Source: Davidsoniella eucalypti | Lineage: Eukaryota > Ascomycota > Sordariomycetes > Microascales > Ceratocystidaceae | Assembly: GCA_004009845.1 (NCBI GenBank) | Contig: RMBW01000024.1 | Span: 186,001-250,000 of the forward strand | Length of the DNA stretch: 64,000 nt | Direction: 5' to 3' | Part shown: piece after piece, positions 61,482 through 64,000 of the stretch | Layout: every line of letters starts with the position of its first letter | Position numbering within the stretch: the first letter of the stretch is position 1 | The notes under the pieces: model-generated | What the model was told of the DNA's origin: nothing | Databases searched by the model: none | Seen by the model: only the letters and a program-made list of their open reading frames with translations | Position numbers and translations under genes: made by a program

Positions 61482-62269
61482 ATTATTACATTTGATAGTC
61501 CGTAGTTCGAGTGTTTTTGTTGCTTTTCCTATCTACTACATATTTCTTTTTTGTCATCACGGGGCTGGACTGGTAATATAATGTATGGACTGAAATACAT
61601 TTTATAACTATATTTTTCTGCTTTTTTTATAATATATATATATATATATTATCTTGCTTTTAATGTGCATAATCGATTAGCGAACTTGTCTTATATTGCT
61701 ATATTAGTTTCAATTAATAACATATCTGTATGGATCTGTAGTTGAAGATATAGTTATATGTACTCGTTCTGACTTGCAGATTGTTTTCGCTATTTCTGCA
61801 GGTGTTCACATGCAATTCTTTAGCTAGTCATAATTTTAAGGATTTAGCCCTCAGTGCACAGTATTCAATACGACAGATTGCTGTCTGACAACGCACTGTT
61901 TATATAGGCGTCAGACCAGGGATAAACAACTTTGCTCAATTGCAGGTTTCTCGATCATTGTTTGTTAGGGTTACCCCACGATTTTCTCTAGAGCCTTGTG
62001 CAATCAAATCTTGTGCAAAGCTATTTAACAATTAAATGTTTCCTGAGACTATTATTTGCGCGTTCTAATGCGCTGCAACTGTACAATAATTAACCTTTTG
62101 CATTGAATATACCATACGACCGCTACTGAATAGCATTCTTCTTGACCTGACCTGCGATAATCTGCTGTAGTCTATTCTAGCCTAGCATTCCCTCCATTAC
62201 CTTGTCTTTCTTGATATAACTAGAGCATCGCAGGCTACTTGTCATTCTGTTAAGAAAGCCGATATTGCA
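61482..62269. other. Intergenic region between the MPDU1-like gene and the last gene
   Basis: A 0.8-kb A/T-rich spacer between two plus-strand genes. It contains a TA dinucleotide tract at about 61632-61649. No gene seen. Confidence 0.6.
61632..61649 (+). repeat. TA dinucleotide repeat
   Basis: About nine TA units, roughly 150 bp after the MPDU1-like stop codon, probably in or near the 3' UTR. Confidence 0.85.
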
Positions 62270-63678
62270 ATGATGAATCGGCTGCTAGGCAAGCGGGCCA
62301 CTCGCCTAGCCCTCCGAAGTGCTGCCCATAATCATGTATCTCCGCAAATGCCCATTCGCATACAACGAGTAGCCTTCCGAGCACCGACTCGGCCTGTGTA
62401 AGCACCGATCTTTCCTCCAACACTCGACAATAGGCGAACCATACTAACACATATTAGCCGCACATTGGTACTAGGAACATCGTCACTTTTGCTAGCTACC
62501 TTTATGTGGACAGACCTATTAGACCCATTCATCTTCGGTGATGATGCCGAAGAGGAACACAAACGACACGCAGAATACCGACAGAGACACAACCAGGAAC
62601 CAGCCCAGCGGAATAAAAAGGACAATAGAGGAAATCGCGATACGCAAGACAATGCGGGAAACACAGACAAAAGCAGTGCGGAATACGAAGACGGATTTCA
62701 AGTTATGGAAGGTTTCTTCGTTGCTTTCCCATTCACCACTGAGGTTGTCCAACCAGAGCCATATCGCGGGACAGATCCGGAGTGGCGCGAATATATTACA
62801 TTTAGCAAGAATAAGGAACTACAAAAGGAGTTGCGAGGTACGATTTGACGCATGAAAGCGACTAAATAGCTCCGTTGACTAACGCCTTCTAGATACTCTT
62901 CTTAATATCGTCATTGCTAAGCTTGGGGCAGATGACAAGCGCTCCAATTTATATATGGAAAGTCCTCGACGGTCACGAATGTGGCTAGATTATCAATATC
63001 CATCTGCACCGGCACAAGAATTCTACCATTCTGGGTATATTTAAGCTCTTTAAACATATAAACTATCCAATACTTGATACTAATATTCATACCAGCATAC
63101 TGTACGCTCCAGATGGGGTCTATTGGGTCAAACGGAAAGCAGAGTCCAAACTGTCTATCGATCTAGATCGTATCTTATATCCTCGTCTCGTCGCCAACTT
63201 CATCTATCAGGTCGCACGAGGGAAAACCCTTGAAACATATGACAACTTCCGCTCTATCTGGTTTCCAGATACGAGTAAACCTCAACGTCCAGTCATCAAA
63301 GCAAACCCCTACAAGGTGCCGCCCTCACAAGGACCGGGAGTAAAACTTCTTATCGAAGAAGGAGATCCATCAGATATGGGAATCGTGGAACGGATCACAC
63401 GCATTGCGCTTGAACACGCCATTGCAGTGACTGAGCCTATGAAAGCGAGCTGGAAACAATTTGGCTTGGCTATGCAGCGCCAGTGGAGAGGTTACAAGTA
63501 CCCTCCGCCCCGCGGGTCTATCTTGTTGACGGGAATGCTAGAGGTAGAGACACCCAAGGCCTGGGTTGTGGTAGATGTCTCGGCATACTGGCAGACAAAA
63601 GAGAAAGAATTCCATCCCTCGTCTATGACGGTAAGAATCAGAGGCACGCTACCCAAAGTGCAGTCGCCTTTACGATGA
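62270..63678 (+). CDS. Four-exon protein, probably mitochondrial inner membrane, function unknown
   Basis: Not recognised. Exons are 62270-62397, 62458-62837, 62893-63034 and 63096-63678, with introns of 60, 55 and 61 nt. All have GT-AG ends and preserve the frame, giving 410 aa. The N-terminus is basic, Arg/Ala/Leu-rich and without acidic residues (MMNRLLGKRATRLALRSAAH), typical of a mitochondrial presequence. One hydrophobic segment follows at about 46-60 (LVLGTSSLLLATFMW). A charged, Gln/Asn/Arg/Glu-rich linker separates it from a conserved-looking C-terminal domain with LYAPDGVYWVKRKAE, PRLVANFIYQVARG, YPPPRGSILLTG and AWVVVDVSAYW. This suggests a one-pass inner-membrane protein with a soluble C-terminal domain. 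A second ATG at codon 2 could also serve as the start. Confidence 0.75.
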
Positions 63679-64000
63679 TACCAGTATAGATTGTGCTGAA
63701 ATAGCAACCAGAAACACCTGTAATATCATTATATTCCCATTTGACCACCAAATTAAAGTATCGATATCAAATCCGGAAGCATTTGGACTCTTTGGTCTAT
63801 AGTAGCACAAGGACCCATGTATTCAACCTAACCAATCAACACAATCAATGTCCCTGCTTCCAGTAAAGTAGCAGCGAAAGGTGGCCCCACAAAACAGAGA
63901 GCATCTTGCAAGGCTGCGGTGCTGGAAATAATTCAGATCCCAGCACGTTTTCGAAAAAAGCCCAGAGCCTTGTTGAAAACGCAGCAATTTGCGACAAAGC
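63679..64000. other. Right-edge non-coding sequence
   Basis: 3' region of the preceding gene up to the window edge. No further gene start or domain is visible. Confidence 0.6.

Overview
The window is nuclear DNA of a filamentous ascomycete (Pezizomycotina, probably Sordariomycetes). Genes carry short introns of about 59-90 nt with GTAAGT-type donors and CTAAC/CTAAT branch sites. The protein set also fits: class I myosin with an acidic WASP-like tail, a Pfa4-type palmitoyltransferase, fungal phospholipase B and plant-type DAHP synthase. I cannot name the genus. I see no rRNA, tRNA, CRISPR array, transposase or reverse transcriptase.

Layout, left to right. MYO1 (+, 2568-6315) converges on PFA4 (-, 6882-8360). 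A GT90/CAP10-type glycosyltransferase follows (+, 10009-13032); its first two exons are short and I recovered them by hand. Then comes a 13.8-kb stretch without a convincing gene (13033-26791). It leads to a three-exon gene (+, 26792-29822) that joins a Gln/Ser/Pro-rich N-terminus, a compact Cys/His motif and a caspase-like domain without its catalytic cysteine. Phospholipase B (-, 30771-32702) is followed by a second 7.3-kb gene-poor stretch.

The right third is compact: an MCPH1-like BRCT protein (+, 39967-44279), an unrecognised secreted protein with a His/Gly-rich tail (+, 44990-47241), an HYPK homologue (-, 47369-47775), class II DAHP synthase (+, 48527-49977), a glucose-6-phosphate 1-epimerase-like protein (-, 50194-51283), RIF1 (-, 53219-59095), an MPDU1-type PQ-loop protein (+, 60507-61481) and a four-exon, probably mitochondrial protein of unknown function (+, 62270-63678).

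The genes do not form one pathway. Two themes recur. The first is secretory-pathway, cell-surface and glycan functions (MYO1, PFA4, GT90, phospholipase B, MPDU1). The second is chromosome and cell-cycle functions (RIF1 and the BRCT protein, both with PP1-docking motifs). The most unusual items are the Cys/His-motif plus pseudo-caspase fusion, a possible GTNNGT tandem donor at the start of the GT90 gene, and the BRCT protein that combines a PP1-docking motif, a KEN box and four identical CDK-type SPAKR motifs.
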